In this document: positions 15,571-23,672 of the stretch, piece after piece | Numbering within the stretch: position 1 is the stretch's first letter | How the letters are laid out: each line of letters begins with the position of its first letter | Assembly (NCBI RefSeq): GCF_031020795.1 | Contig: NZ_JAVHJP010000003.1 | Coordinates: forward strand, 675,408 to 739,407 | From: Hydrogenophaga pseudoflava | GTDB taxonomy: Bacteria > Pseudomonadota > Gammaproteobacteria > Burkholderiales > Burkholderiaceae_C | Direction: 5' to 3' | DNA length: 64,000 nt | The notes under the pieces: model-generated | The model's database searches: none | What the model saw: the letters and a program-made list of their open reading frames with translations, nothing else | Told to the model about the DNA's origin: nothing | Translations under genes and position numbers: made by a program

Positions 15571-16674
15571 TCAGTCCTTCTGTCTCGCCATCCACCAGCG
15601 GTACAGCGGCTCGGCCAGGATCAGGACCGCCACCAGGCGGCAGACCTGGAAGGCCGTCACCATGGGAACGCCCAGTTGCAGCACTTTCGCGGTGATGGAC
15701 ATCTCGGCGATGCCACCCGGCGAGGTGCCCAGCACCATGGTCGCGGGGTGCAGACCGGTCAGCCAGGACATCAGGAAGGCGAAGCCGGCGCACAGGCCCA
15801 TCATGACCAGGCTGGCCGCCGCCACCGAGCCCAGCCAGCGCGGCGCGGTGTGCACGAAGGCCGGGTTGAAGCGAACACCCAGGCTCACCCCGATCATCAG
15901 CTGCGCCGCGGCGCTCAGACCCGGCGGTATCGCCGACAGCGTCACGTCCGAGAGGGTCATCACCATGGTCACCACCAGGGCCCCCATGAACCAGGGGTTG
16001 GCCCGGCCCAGCCGGCGCATCAGCCAGGCCCCGGCCAGCGTCAGCGCGCCCAGCAGCGCCAGTCCGGCCGGCTGCACCTCGCGCACGCCCGGAGGCACCG
16101 GTTCCAGACCGCTGACGCCCCAGGCCTGCATGGCAAACGGAATCGTCACCGTGACCAGCAGCACCCGCAGGCTGTGCGCGGCCGCCACCAGGTCGGTGCG
16201 CGCGCCGTGGCGCTCGGCGATCAGGGTCATCTCCGAGGCGCCACCGATGGCGCTGGCGAAGTAGGTCGTGGTGTGCAGCTGCTGCGGGCTCAGGTGCTCC
16301 AGCCGCGCCCCGTGCACCCGCCGCAGCCACGCCCCAAAGCCCAGGCCGAGCGCGAGCGACCAGGCGATGCCCAGGGCGATGGCCCACCACAGCCCCACCA
16401 CCAGCGCACCCACGGCGGGCGTGAAGTACAGGCCCAGCGCGGTGCCGATCACCCACTGCCCGGCGTTGCGCAGCGGCACCCAGCTCGCGGTGGGCGCTCC
16501 GAACACGGACAGCAGCGCCGTCGCCACCAGCGGGCCGATCATCCAGGGAATGGGTGTGTGCAGCCACACACACAGCCGCGCCGCCGCAAAGGCGAGGACC
16601 AGGGTGAACAGCACACGAACGGGGAAGCGCGCGCCCGGCGCGGGCGGGGTGTCGGGATCGGTCAGAGGCGGCAC
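15571..16674 (-). CDS. AbrB-family (PF05145) membrane protein, putative transporter
   Basis: 367 aa from a GTG at 16674 (VPPLTDPDTPPAPG). The frame runs further upstream but would cross the divergent ChaN-like gene. About ten hydrophobic segments cover the whole protein. Two related halves each contain a signature: FASAIGGASEMTLIAERHGARTDLVAAAHSLR in the first and LGTSPGGIAEMSITAKVLQLGVPMVTAFQVCRL in the second, as expected for the duplicated AbrB membrane domain once annotated as ammonia monooxygenase. The substrate is unknown. It is not related to the DNA-binding AbrB of Bacillus. Confidence 0.8.
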   Translation of the reverse strand: MPPLTDPDTPPAPGARFPVRVLFTLVLAFAAARLCVWLHTPIPWMIGPLVATALLSVFGAPTASWVPLRNAGQWVIGTALGLYFTPAVGALVVGLWWAIALGIAWSLALGLGFGAWLRRVHGARLEHLSPQQLHTTTYFASAIGGASEMTLIAERHGARTDLVAAAHSLRVLLVTVTIPFAMQAWGVSGLEPVPPGVREVQPAGLALLGALTLAGAWLMRRLGRANPWFMGALVVTMVMTLSDVTLSAIPPGLSAAAQLMIGVSLGVRFNPAFVHTAPRWLGSVAAASLVMMGLCAGFAFLMSWLTGLHPATMVLGTSPGGIAEMSITAKVLQLGVPMVTAFQVCRLVAVLILAEPLYRWWMARQKD

Positions 16675-16731
16675 ATCGGGAGCGCCGGCGCGGGGCGCAG
16701 TCAGACAGGGGAGGACGCGTAGTATCGGGCC

Positions 16732-17565
16732 ATGATCTGTCGACCCGCTGTCATGCGCCGCCTGGCGCTCCTCCTGCTCGGGGCCGGCCTGGCCACCGGT
16801 TGCGCACACCGGCCGGGACCACCCGCCGACCTGGAGGGGCTGCTGCCCACCCCGCTGCTGCTGTTGGGAGAGCTGCACGACGCGCCCGAGCACCAGGCCC
16901 TGCAGGCGGACACCGTGCGCCAGCTAGCGGGCCGCGGGGAACTGGCGGCTGTGGTGCTGGAGATGGTCGAACAGGGCCGTGACACCCGCCGCCTGCCGCC
17001 CGACGCGAACGAGGCCCAGGTGCGCGAAGCGCTGGACTGGACCGGCGACCGCAACGCCAGCGCCTGGCCCTGGGCGGTCTACGGGCCGGTGGTCATGGCC
17101 GCGGTGCGCGATGGGGTGCCGGTGCTCGGCGGCAATCTGCCGCGAGCCCAGATGCGCGCCGCGATGGGCGATGCCGCGCTGGACGCCGTGCTTCCCGAGG
17201 TGGCGCTGCAGCGCCAGCGCGAGGCGATCCGCGACGGCCACTGCGGGCTGCTGCCCGACACCCAGATCGGACCCATGACCCGTGTCCAGCTTGCCCGCGA
17301 CCGTGCGATGGCGCGGACCGCGGTGGCGGCGCTGGCGCCCGGAAAGACCGTGCTGCTGATCGCGGGCAACGGCCATGTGCAGCGCGACCTCGGGGTGCCC
17401 CGCCACCTGCCGCCGGGCCAGTCGCACCGGGTGGTGATGGCGCTCGCACGCGACGCGGCCGCCGCACCCGTGGCCGACCCGGCGCAGGCCGACCGGATCT
17501 GGCTCACGCCCGCCCGGCCCGAGAAGGACCACTGCGCCGAGATGCGCCAGCAGATGGGGCGATGA
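16732..17565 (+). CDS. ChaN-like haem-binding lipoprotein
   Basis: 277 aa (ATG 16732; MRRLALLLLG at 16753 is an alternative start nearer the signal peptide). The hydrophobic signal RRLALLLLGAGLATGC ends in a lipobox-like Cys near residue 24. The following domain matches ChaN/haem-binding uptake proteins (LLLLGELHDAPEHQALQADTVRQLA, VVLEMVEQGRD, VLLIAGNGHVQRDLGVPRHL). In Campylobacter ChaN binds haem at the cell surface. No haem receptor is nearby, so the role is inferred from the family only. Confidence 0.8.
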   Translation: MICRPAVMRRLALLLLGAGLATGCAHRPGPPADLEGLLPTPLLLLGELHDAPEHQALQADTVRQLAGRGELAAVVLEMVEQGRDTRRLPPDANEAQVREALDWTGDRNASAWPWAVYGPVVMAAVRDGVPVLGGNLPRAQMRAAMGDAALDAVLPEVALQRQREAIRDGHCGLLPDTQIGPMTRVQLARDRAMARTAVAALAPGKTVLLIAGNGHVQRDLGVPRHLPPGQSHRVVMALARDAAAAPVADPAQADRIWLTPARPEKDHCAEMRQQMGR

Positions 17566-17578
17566 GCGCGAGGGCCGC

Positions 17579-18646
17579 TCAGCGGCCTTCGAGCGACGCC
17601 ACGATGTACAGCACGATGAGCGCGGCGACCACCGCCAGCGCGATCTTGACCCAGCTCTTGGGATACTCGCCCGCCACCTGCCCCGTGGCGCCATTCACCA
17701 CCACCTGGTAGTCCTTCGCGCCGTAACGGTAGCCGACCAGCCAGACGGGCAGCAGCACGTGCTTGAAGGTCTGGCGGGCGAAGCTCGGAGAAACCTGCAG
17801 GTTGCGGTGGGTGTCGGCGCGGATGTCCTGCGCGCACATGCGCCGGATCGCCTCCACCATGCGCTCACGCCCACGCTGCGCCGCGGCCACCAGGTCCAGC
17901 TGGTAGCGCTCCACCGTCCAGCCGCTGAGGTAACCAGGGTCGTAAGGCTTGAGCCGCTCGGACGCGGTGGGAAACGGTTCGACCGCCTCCACCAGGCGGG
18001 GGTGCACGCCCCGGGAGCCACAGACCAGGGTGTCGTCAAAAGAGTGCCGCACCTGGCCGCTGACCGGAAACCAGCGCACCTGCCGCTCGCCCTTCTGGTT
18101 CTGGTAGTACTCGCCACCCTCTGCGGTGTAGCGTGCGTCGATCTCGGCGTCGAAGGTCCAGTACGGCAGGTAGACGCCCTTGACCGTGTCGGTGAGCGCT
18201 CTGCCGCCCAGGTTGTTGGGTGCCCAGAAACGCGACTTGTACCAGCTGCGCAGCTTGTCGCGCGCGGCGGGTTCACTGATGTCGAACGGGAGCAGGCTCT
18301 CGGGCCGGATGATGTCGCCGGTCTCCTCGAAGGCCACCAGCGCGGTCGAACCACAGAAATCGCAGGCCTTGCCTTGCTGGGCACTCGTGAAGGTGCTGAT
18401 GGCCTGGCAATGCTGGCAGCGCACCGGACGGCGTTCATCCTGCCAGCCGCGCGCGCTCTGCGGCACCGCCTGCAGCGCCGCGACCAGATCGTGCTCGACG
18501 ATCTCGCCATCGGCCTGCACCTCGTAGGGCGACTCGGTGCCGCAGTAGGCGCAGACCAGCGCCTTCCTGGCAGGGTTCCACTGCGCCTCGCCGCCGCAAG
18601 CCGGACAGGCCAGCTTCTGGCGGGCGGTGACTTCGTTCAGCTGCAT
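17579..18646 (-). CDS. Double zinc-ribbon (TFIIB-type) protein with C-terminal TM helix
   Basis: 355 aa. Two zinc ribbons are visible: CPACG/CAYCG (Cys15, 18, 32, 35) and CQHC/CDFCG (about 78-97). A middle domain follows (YLPYWTFDAEIDARYTAEGGEYY, VRWFPVSGQVRHSFDDTLVCGSRG), and then a C-terminal TM helix (VKIALAVVAALIVLYIVASL). The N-terminal ribbon resembles that of the DUF4178 protein at 10054-11547. Such proteins are usually encoded with SPFH and DUF4178 proteins; here the SPFH gene ends only 13 bases upstream. Function unknown; probably a membrane-associated scaffold. Confidence 0.75.
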   Translation of the reverse strand: MQLNEVTARQKLACPACGGEAQWNPARKALVCAYCGTESPYEVQADGEIVEHDLVAALQAVPQSARGWQDERRPVRCQHCQAISTFTSAQQGKACDFCGSTALVAFEETGDIIRPESLLPFDISEPAARDKLRSWYKSRFWAPNNLGGRALTDTVKGVYLPYWTFDAEIDARYTAEGGEYYQNQKGERQVRWFPVSGQVRHSFDDTLVCGSRGVHPRLVEAVEPFPTASERLKPYDPGYLSGWTVERYQLDLVAAAQRGRERMVEAIRRMCAQDIRADTHRNLQVSPSFARQTFKHVLLPVWLVGYRYGAKDYQVVVNGATGQVAGEYPKSWVKIALAVVAALIVLYIVASLEGR

Positions 18647-18659
18647 GCGGGCGGCGTGA

Positions 18660-19745
18660 TCAACCCTTCAGGAATTCGTCGAGCGCCGCTTGCGGCACGC
18701 GCCATTGGCTGCCGATCTTGCGGCCCTTGAGGTTGCCCGCCTCCAGCTCCTGCAGCACGTCGGCCGGGCTCACACCCAGGGCCTCGGCCACCTGCTCGGG
18801 CGTCATCAGCGCGATCGGCGCGGCGGCCGGGGCCGCTGCGGCAGCAGCGGGCGCCTGCGGCACCAGACCCGGCATCGATGGCGCCTGGGCGGCGCCACCG
18901 GCCATGCCCTGCATCATCGACTGGCCCATGGCCAGGCCGGCCGCCAGTTCGGCGCCGATGCCGGCCGTGCCCGCCTTGCCTTCGGCCAGGGCGTTGCCCA
19001 TGTTGTATTTGATGTAGTCGTTGAGGTTGCCGATGGCGGTCATGGAGCCACGCTTGTCGATCGCCTGCTCCAGTTCCGGCGGCACCGACACGTTTTCGAC
19101 CACAAAGGCGGTCAGCTCGATGCCGTACTTCTCGCGCGTGGCGACGTTGATCGGCTCCAGCAGCGCCTCACCGAGTTCGCCGTAGCGCGTGGCCACGTCC
19201 AGCGCCGGCACCTTGGCCTTGGCCAGGGTCTCGCTGAACACGCTCACCAGCCGCGAGCGCATCACGTCGTTGAACTCGTCCAGGCGGAAGTGGTGGTCGG
19301 TGCCCGCCACCTCCTTGAGGAACTTGACCGGGTCGACGATCTTGAAGTCGTAGGTGCCGAAGGCACGCATGCGCACCACGCCGAAGTCGGCGTCGCGCAT
19401 CATCACCGGGTTGGACGTGCCCCACTTGTTGCCGGTGAAGACGCGCGTGACGACATAGTAGACATCGGCCTTGAACGGGGTCTGGAACTTGTACTTCCAG
19501 CCCAGCAGGTCCGACAGGATCGGGATGTTCTCGGTCTTGAGCGTGTGGCGGCCCGGCCCCAGCGTGTCGGCGAACTGGCCGACGTAGACGAATTGCGCCA
19601 CCTGGCTCTCACGGACGATCAGCTGGGCCTCGTTCTTGATCTGCTTGTCGTCGTCCGGGAAGCGGTACGACAGCGTGTCGCGCGAGTCGTCGGTCCACTC
19701 GATGACGTCGATGAACTGGCGGTTCAGGAAATCCATGATGGCCAT
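18660..19745 (-). CDS. SPFH-domain ('virion core protein'-like) protein with C-terminal excisionase-type HTH
   Basis: 361 aa; ATG 19745 after AAGGAGGCTCCGC. Residues about 20-230 form an SPFH/band-7-like domain (ESQVAQFVYVGQFADTLGPGRHTLKTENIPIL, ELTAFVVENVSVPPELEQAIDKRGSM). About 245-305 is Gly/Ala/Met/Pro-rich and low complexity. Residues 313-361 form a MerR/excisionase-like winged HTH (LMTPEQVAEALGVSPADVLQELEAGNLKGRKIG). This small domain may bind a partner rather than DNA. It lies 13 bases upstream of the zinc-ribbon gene and the two form an operon. Confidence 0.8.
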   Translation of the reverse strand: MAIMDFLNRQFIDVIEWTDDSRDTLSYRFPDDDKQIKNEAQLIVRESQVAQFVYVGQFADTLGPGRHTLKTENIPILSDLLGWKYKFQTPFKADVYYVVTRVFTGNKWGTSNPVMMRDADFGVVRMRAFGTYDFKIVDPVKFLKEVAGTDHHFRLDEFNDVMRSRLVSVFSETLAKAKVPALDVATRYGELGEALLEPINVATREKYGIELTAFVVENVSVPPELEQAIDKRGSMTAIGNLNDYIKYNMGNALAEGKAGTAGIGAELAAGLAMGQSMMQGMAGGAAQAPSMPGLVPQAPAAAAAAPAAAPIALMTPEQVAEALGVSPADVLQELEAGNLKGRKIGSQWRVPQAALDEFLKG

Positions 19746-19781
19746 GCGGAGCCTCCTTGCGGCGGAAAGGGTGGACGGGTG

Positions 19782-21122
19782 TCAGGCGTGGCGCTTGATC
19801 GCGTCGGCCAGCACATTGACCATGGTATCAATCTGCTCGCGCTCGACGATGTAGGGCGGCGCGAACACCAGGTTTTCGCCCGCGTTGCGCACCAGCACGC
19901 CGCGGTGGTAGCAGTCCAGGAAGATGTCGTAGGCCCGCTTGCCCGGCAGGCCGGGGATGGACGCCAGTTCGATGCCGACCGCCAGCCCCAGGCTGCGGAT
20001 GCCGATGACGTTGGGCAGGCCCTTGATCGCGCTGTGGGCGGCGTCGCCCAGCACCGGACCCATCTCGCCGGCGCGGGCGAACAGGTTTTCCTGCTGGAAC
20101 AGCTCCAGCGTGGCAATGGCCGCGGCGCAGGCCACCGGGTGGCCGGAGTAGGTGTAGCCGTGGAAGAACTCGATGGCGTGTTCCGGCGCGCTGCCGTGGG
20201 CATTCATCATGGCGTTGTAGATGCGGTCGCTGCAGACCACACCACCCATGGGGATCACGCCGTTGGTGACCGCCTTGGCGAAGTTCAGCATGTCGGGCTG
20301 CACGCCGTAGTAATCGGAGGCGAAGGGCCTGCCCAGGCGGCCGAAACCGGTGATGACCTCGTCGAAGATCAGCAGGATGCCGTGTTTGTCGCAGATCTCG
20401 CGCAGGCGCTTGAGGTAGCCCTGCGGCGGGATGTACCAGCCCGCGCTGCCGGCCACCGGCTCGACGATCACGGCCGCCACATTGCTCGGGTCGTGCAGCG
20501 GCAGGATGCGGTTTTCCAGCTCCAGCAGCGGGTCCTCGTTCCACACCGGTTCTTCGTTGTGGATGTAGGCATGGTTCACCGGGTCGTGGATGAAGCGCAG
20601 GTGGTCCACGCGCGGCAGCAGCGCGGCACCGTAGACCTTGCGGTTGGCGGGAATGCCGCCCACGCTCATGCCACCAAAGTTCACGCCGTGGTAGCCGCGT
20701 TCGCGACCGATGAAGAGGTTGCGGTGGCCTTCGCCGCGCGCGCGGTGGTAGGCCAGGGCCACCTTCAGCGAGGTGTCCGCCGCCTCGGAGCCGGAGTTGC
20801 AGAACAGCACCTTGTTGAGGTCGCCCGGCGCCATGGCCGCGATCATCTCGGCGGCGCGGAAGGCCTTGTCGTTGCTGACGCTGAAGGCGGTCGAGTAGTC
20901 CAGCGTGTCCAGCTGGGCCTTGATGGCTTCGTTGATGGGCTTGCGGTTGTGTCCCGCACCCACGCACCACAGGCTGGAAATGCCGTCGATGACCTGGCGG
21001 CCGTCGTGCGTGGTGAAGTGCATGCCGTCGGCGCCGACGAAGACGCGCGGGTCTTTCTGGAAAGCCCGGTTGGGCGTGAAGGGCAACCACTGGTTGTCCA
21101 TGCGGAAGTCGTTGTAGGCCAT
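19782..21122 (-). CDS. Class III omega-aminotransferase (beta-alanine/omega-amino acid:pyruvate type)
   Basis: 446 aa from ATG 21122 with GGAG upstream; the frame extends upstream without homology. It is a PLP fold type I enzyme: VLFCNSGSEAADTSLKVA (phosphate site), RGYHGVNFGGMSVGG, IFDEVITGFGR with Asp254, and PLP-binding Lys283 in NFAKAVTNGVIPMGG. The length and the N-terminus (AYNDFRMDNQWLPFTPNRAF) match the omega-amino acid:pyruvate group, which acts on beta-alanine, putrescine or other omega-amines. The SPFH gene follows 36 bases downstream. A link to polyamine breakdown is possible but not shown. Confidence 0.88.
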   Translation of the reverse strand: MAYNDFRMDNQWLPFTPNRAFQKDPRVFVGADGMHFTTHDGRQVIDGISSLWCVGAGHNRKPINEAIKAQLDTLDYSTAFSVSNDKAFRAAEMIAAMAPGDLNKVLFCNSGSEAADTSLKVALAYHRARGEGHRNLFIGRERGYHGVNFGGMSVGGIPANRKVYGAALLPRVDHLRFIHDPVNHAYIHNEEPVWNEDPLLELENRILPLHDPSNVAAVIVEPVAGSAGWYIPPQGYLKRLREICDKHGILLIFDEVITGFGRLGRPFASDYYGVQPDMLNFAKAVTNGVIPMGGVVCSDRIYNAMMNAHGSAPEHAIEFFHGYTYSGHPVACAAAIATLELFQQENLFARAGEMGPVLGDAAHSAIKGLPNVIGIRSLGLAVGIELASIPGLPGKRAYDIFLDCYHRGVLVRNAGENLVFAPPYIVEREQIDTMVNVLADAIKRHA

Positions 21123-21163
21123 GGGGGTCTCCGGAGCAGGGGGAAGCAAAACACGATACCAGT

Positions 21164-22756
21164 TCAGTACACGACGCCCAGGGCCACTTTGCCCACCGTT
21201 GGCAATCCCGCTGCCGTCCAGGCCGGCAGGCCACCCCGGTACCAGTAGACCTGCGTGTAGCCGGCCTGCACCGCCCGCAGCGAGGCATTCGCCGACAGCC
21301 AGCCCGCGCGCGCGCCGCCGTAGAACACCAGTGGCTGTTCGGGATCGGGGGCGGCGGCACGGACCAGTCCTTCGAAGCGCTGGTGGACGGCGGCCTCCTG
21401 GGTGGCGTCGTCGAAGGAGGCCCCTGCGCCCAGCAGGGCGAACGCCCCGGGCACCATGCCGTGGTCGGGCGAAACGTCCACCAGGACCGGACGTTTGGCC
21501 TCCTTGAGCATCTGCATCAGCCCGGCCGTGTCGATCCGCGTCACACCGTGCAGTTTGCAAGGTGCCGCGGTGTCGTAGGCCTCTTTTTCCATCGCTGTGC
21601 GCTTCGAGGCCTCGCCGCTGCAGAAGTCGGTCTTTTCCTCCGTCAGGGCCGTGGCAGAGGGGGACGGCAGCTGCGACAGGGCTTCCCGCGTCTGTTGCGC
21701 CTGCCGCTCGAACAGGGGCCGGAGGTCCTGGTCGTCCAGCGTGAGCAAGCGGCAGAGCCTGGGCTTCCTATCGAACTGGTTGCACCCCAGAAGCGCTTGC
21801 GCTACCGCTTGCAGAGGGTCGTGAGCCATGTACGCAACATGCATCCGTGACGCGGCACCACCCGAGATCCCCTCATCCCAGGCGATGGCCTTGTGCAGGG
21901 GCGCCATCGAATAGGTCTTGAGAAACTTTTCCAGTTCCGGGCAGTTCCGCTTGGGGCACAACACCGGGCTGAACTCGTCCCTCCACGCATCGAGATTGAA
22001 GGGTGTGTCTTTCACGACTTGGCCGAAGTGCCTCAGCTGAAGCTTCATCGACTCCGGCAGGTCAATAGACACAGTCTCGCGCCTCGTCACCAACCCGAGG
22101 GTGAACGCATCCTTGCCTTCCTGCGGTTTGCAGGTCGCGGGCATATAGGCGTTGAGACACAGCGTGGCCCGGCTGGCTTCGGCTGGGTTGCGCTCGATCT
22201 CTCGCAGCACAAGAAAACCACGGGGATCCTTGAGACCATAGATCGCCTCGTTGATCAGTCCATCGTTCATGGACTCGCCGATCTGGCGACGGAAAGCCGC
22301 ATAGAGAGCGGGCCCGACGCCGAACCCCAGCCTGCCCGAGTCGGCGTTGTAGCCGCCGTGAATGCCCAGCAGGGTGCTGCCCGGGTTCCGTCCCGTCCCG
22401 AAACTGCGGGTCTTCCCAGCCACAAACAGCACCGAGCAGGCCGACAGACAACTGCCCACGGCCACCGTGTGCAGCCCCGCCTCCCGGATCGCTTCCCCCA
22501 CCGTCAGCGCGGTCCAGAGTTCGCCCCCCGGCGACTCCACCAGCACCAGCCGCCGCAGCCCGGGCTGCGCCAGCTGAGCCTTGAACGACTGGAAATCGTC
22601 GCCGCCGACCTCCCCGGTCGCAAACAGCGTGTCCCCCACCCGCTCCAGGGTCATGGCCCCCGCCGCCAGATGCGCCAGCAGCACCAGCCCGGCCAGCCAC
22701 CCCTTCCATTTTCCCAACACCTGATGCACCACCGTCGACCCTCCATCGCCCATCAT
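21164..22756 (-). CDS. Exported ClpP-like serine protease domain fused to a degenerate rhodanese domain
   Basis: 530 aa from ATG 22756 (GTG 22768 also possible). Residues 15-34 form a signal/TM segment. About 40-200 is ClpP/crotonase-like: VLVESPGGELWTAL supplies the oxyanion loop and GSCLSACSVLFVAG the putative Ser nucleophile, as in COG3904-type periplasmic proteins. A Cys-containing middle region follows (CPKRNCPELEKF). Residues about 420-520 look like a CXXCW-type rhodanese (VLVDVSPD..., QVYWYRGGLPAW), but the active-site loop reads FYGGARAGWLS, with both cysteines gone. Codon choice looks less GC-biased than in its neighbours. Function unknown; divergent from purU. Confidence 0.7.
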   Translation of the reverse strand: MMGDGGSTVVHQVLGKWKGWLAGLVLLAHLAAGAMTLERVGDTLFATGEVGGDDFQSFKAQLAQPGLRRLVLVESPGGELWTALTVGEAIREAGLHTVAVGSCLSACSVLFVAGKTRSFGTGRNPGSTLLGIHGGYNADSGRLGFGVGPALYAAFRRQIGESMNDGLINEAIYGLKDPRGFLVLREIERNPAEASRATLCLNAYMPATCKPQEGKDAFTLGLVTRRETVSIDLPESMKLQLRHFGQVVKDTPFNLDAWRDEFSPVLCPKRNCPELEKFLKTYSMAPLHKAIAWDEGISGGAASRMHVAYMAHDPLQAVAQALLGCNQFDRKPRLCRLLTLDDQDLRPLFERQAQQTREALSQLPSPSATALTEEKTDFCSGEASKRTAMEKEAYDTAAPCKLHGVTRIDTAGLMQMLKEAKRPVLVDVSPDHGMVPGAFALLGAGASFDDATQEAAVHQRFEGLVRAAAPDPEQPLVFYGGARAGWLSANASLRAVQAGYTQVYWYRGGLPAWTAAGLPTVGKVALGVVY

Positions 22757-22818
22757 TTTTTGACGCACGGGATTTCACCATATGGGCCATCGGCCTCCCT
22801 GCGACAATTCGGCCGACC

Positions 22819-23667
22819 ATGATCCATACCTACGTCCTCACCCTCTCCTGCCAGGACCGCCCCGGCATCGTGCACGCCGTCTCGGGGTTTCTGCTGGAGC
22901 GCGGCGGCAACATCGAGGAAGCCGCCCAGTACAACGACCACGGCACCGGCCTGTTCTTCATGCGGGTGCAGTTCACCTGCGACCGGCTGACGCAGGACGA
23001 GCTGCGCACGCACCTGGCGGCGTTCGCCGAGCCGTTTGCCATGCGCTGGAGCTTGAACCCGCTGGCCGAGCCGATGAAAACCGTGCTCTTCGTCAGCAAG
23101 GAAGGCCACTGCCTGAACGACCTGCTGTTCCGCTGGAAGAGCGGCCTGCTGCGGCTGGACATCCGCGCCATCGTCAGCAACCACCGCGACTTCTACCAGC
23201 TGGCCGCCAGCTACAACGTGCCCTTCCACCACATCCCGCTGACGGCCGCCACCAAGGCGCAGGCCGAGGCGAAACAGCTGGAGGTGATCCGCAGCGAGGG
23301 TGCCGAGTTGGTGGTGCTGGCGCGTTACATGCAGATCCTCTCGGACAAGCTGTGCCGCGAACTCTCGGGCCAGGCGATCAACATCCACCACAGCTTCCTG
23401 CCCAGCTTCAAGGGTGCCAAGCCGTACTACCAGGCGCACGACCGCGGCGTGAAGCTGATCGGCGCCACCGCCCACTACGTGACGGCCGACCTGGACGAGG
23501 GCCCGATCATCGAGCAGGACGTGGCCCGTGTGGACCACACCGACACGGTGGAAGACCTGACCGCGCTGGGCCGCGACACCGAGAGCCAGGTGCTGGCGCG
23601 CGCGGTGAAGTGGCACAGCGAGCACCGCGTGCTGCTCAACGGCCACAAGACCGTGGTCTTCAAATAA
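22819..23667 (+). CDS. purU: Formyltetrahydrofolate deformylase
   Basis: 282 aa. An N-terminal ACT domain (about 1-80: YVLTLSCQDRPGIVHAVSGFLLERGGNIEEAAQY) is followed by a formyltransferase-like hydrolase domain (about 85-282: VLFVSKEGHCLNDLLFRW, INIHHSFLPSFKGAKPYYQA, GATAHYVTADLDEGPIIEQD). The conserved Asn/His/Asp triad is carried by INIHHSFLPSF and DEGPII. It converts 10-formyl-THF to THF and formate. A GcvA-like LysR gene follows after 5 bases, consistent with one-carbon/glycine control. Confidence 0.93.
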   Translation: MIHTYVLTLSCQDRPGIVHAVSGFLLERGGNIEEAAQYNDHGTGLFFMRVQFTCDRLTQDELRTHLAAFAEPFAMRWSLNPLAEPMKTVLFVSKEGHCLNDLLFRWKSGLLRLDIRAIVSNHRDFYQLAASYNVPFHHIPLTAATKAQAEAKQLEVIRSEGAELVVLARYMQILSDKLCRELSGQAINIHHSFLPSFKGAKPYYQAHDRGVKLIGATAHYVTADLDEGPIIEQDVARVDHTDTVEDLTALGRDTESQVLARAVKWHSEHRVLLNGHKTVVFK

Positions 23668-23672
23668 TCCAG

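Noticed and set aside
18690-21248. Very long open frame on the plus strand (over 850 codons) across the SPFH and aminotransferase genes
   Set aside because: It lies antisense to two genes with clear domain signatures, is rich in His/Val/Gln/Arg typical of the complement of GC3-rich genes, and has no domain.
21164-22756. Treating the ClpP-like/rhodanese gene as a mobile element or frameshift fusion
   Set aside because: The frame is intact with a single start and stop, and no transposase or flanking repeats are seen; only a codon-use impression suggests transfer.
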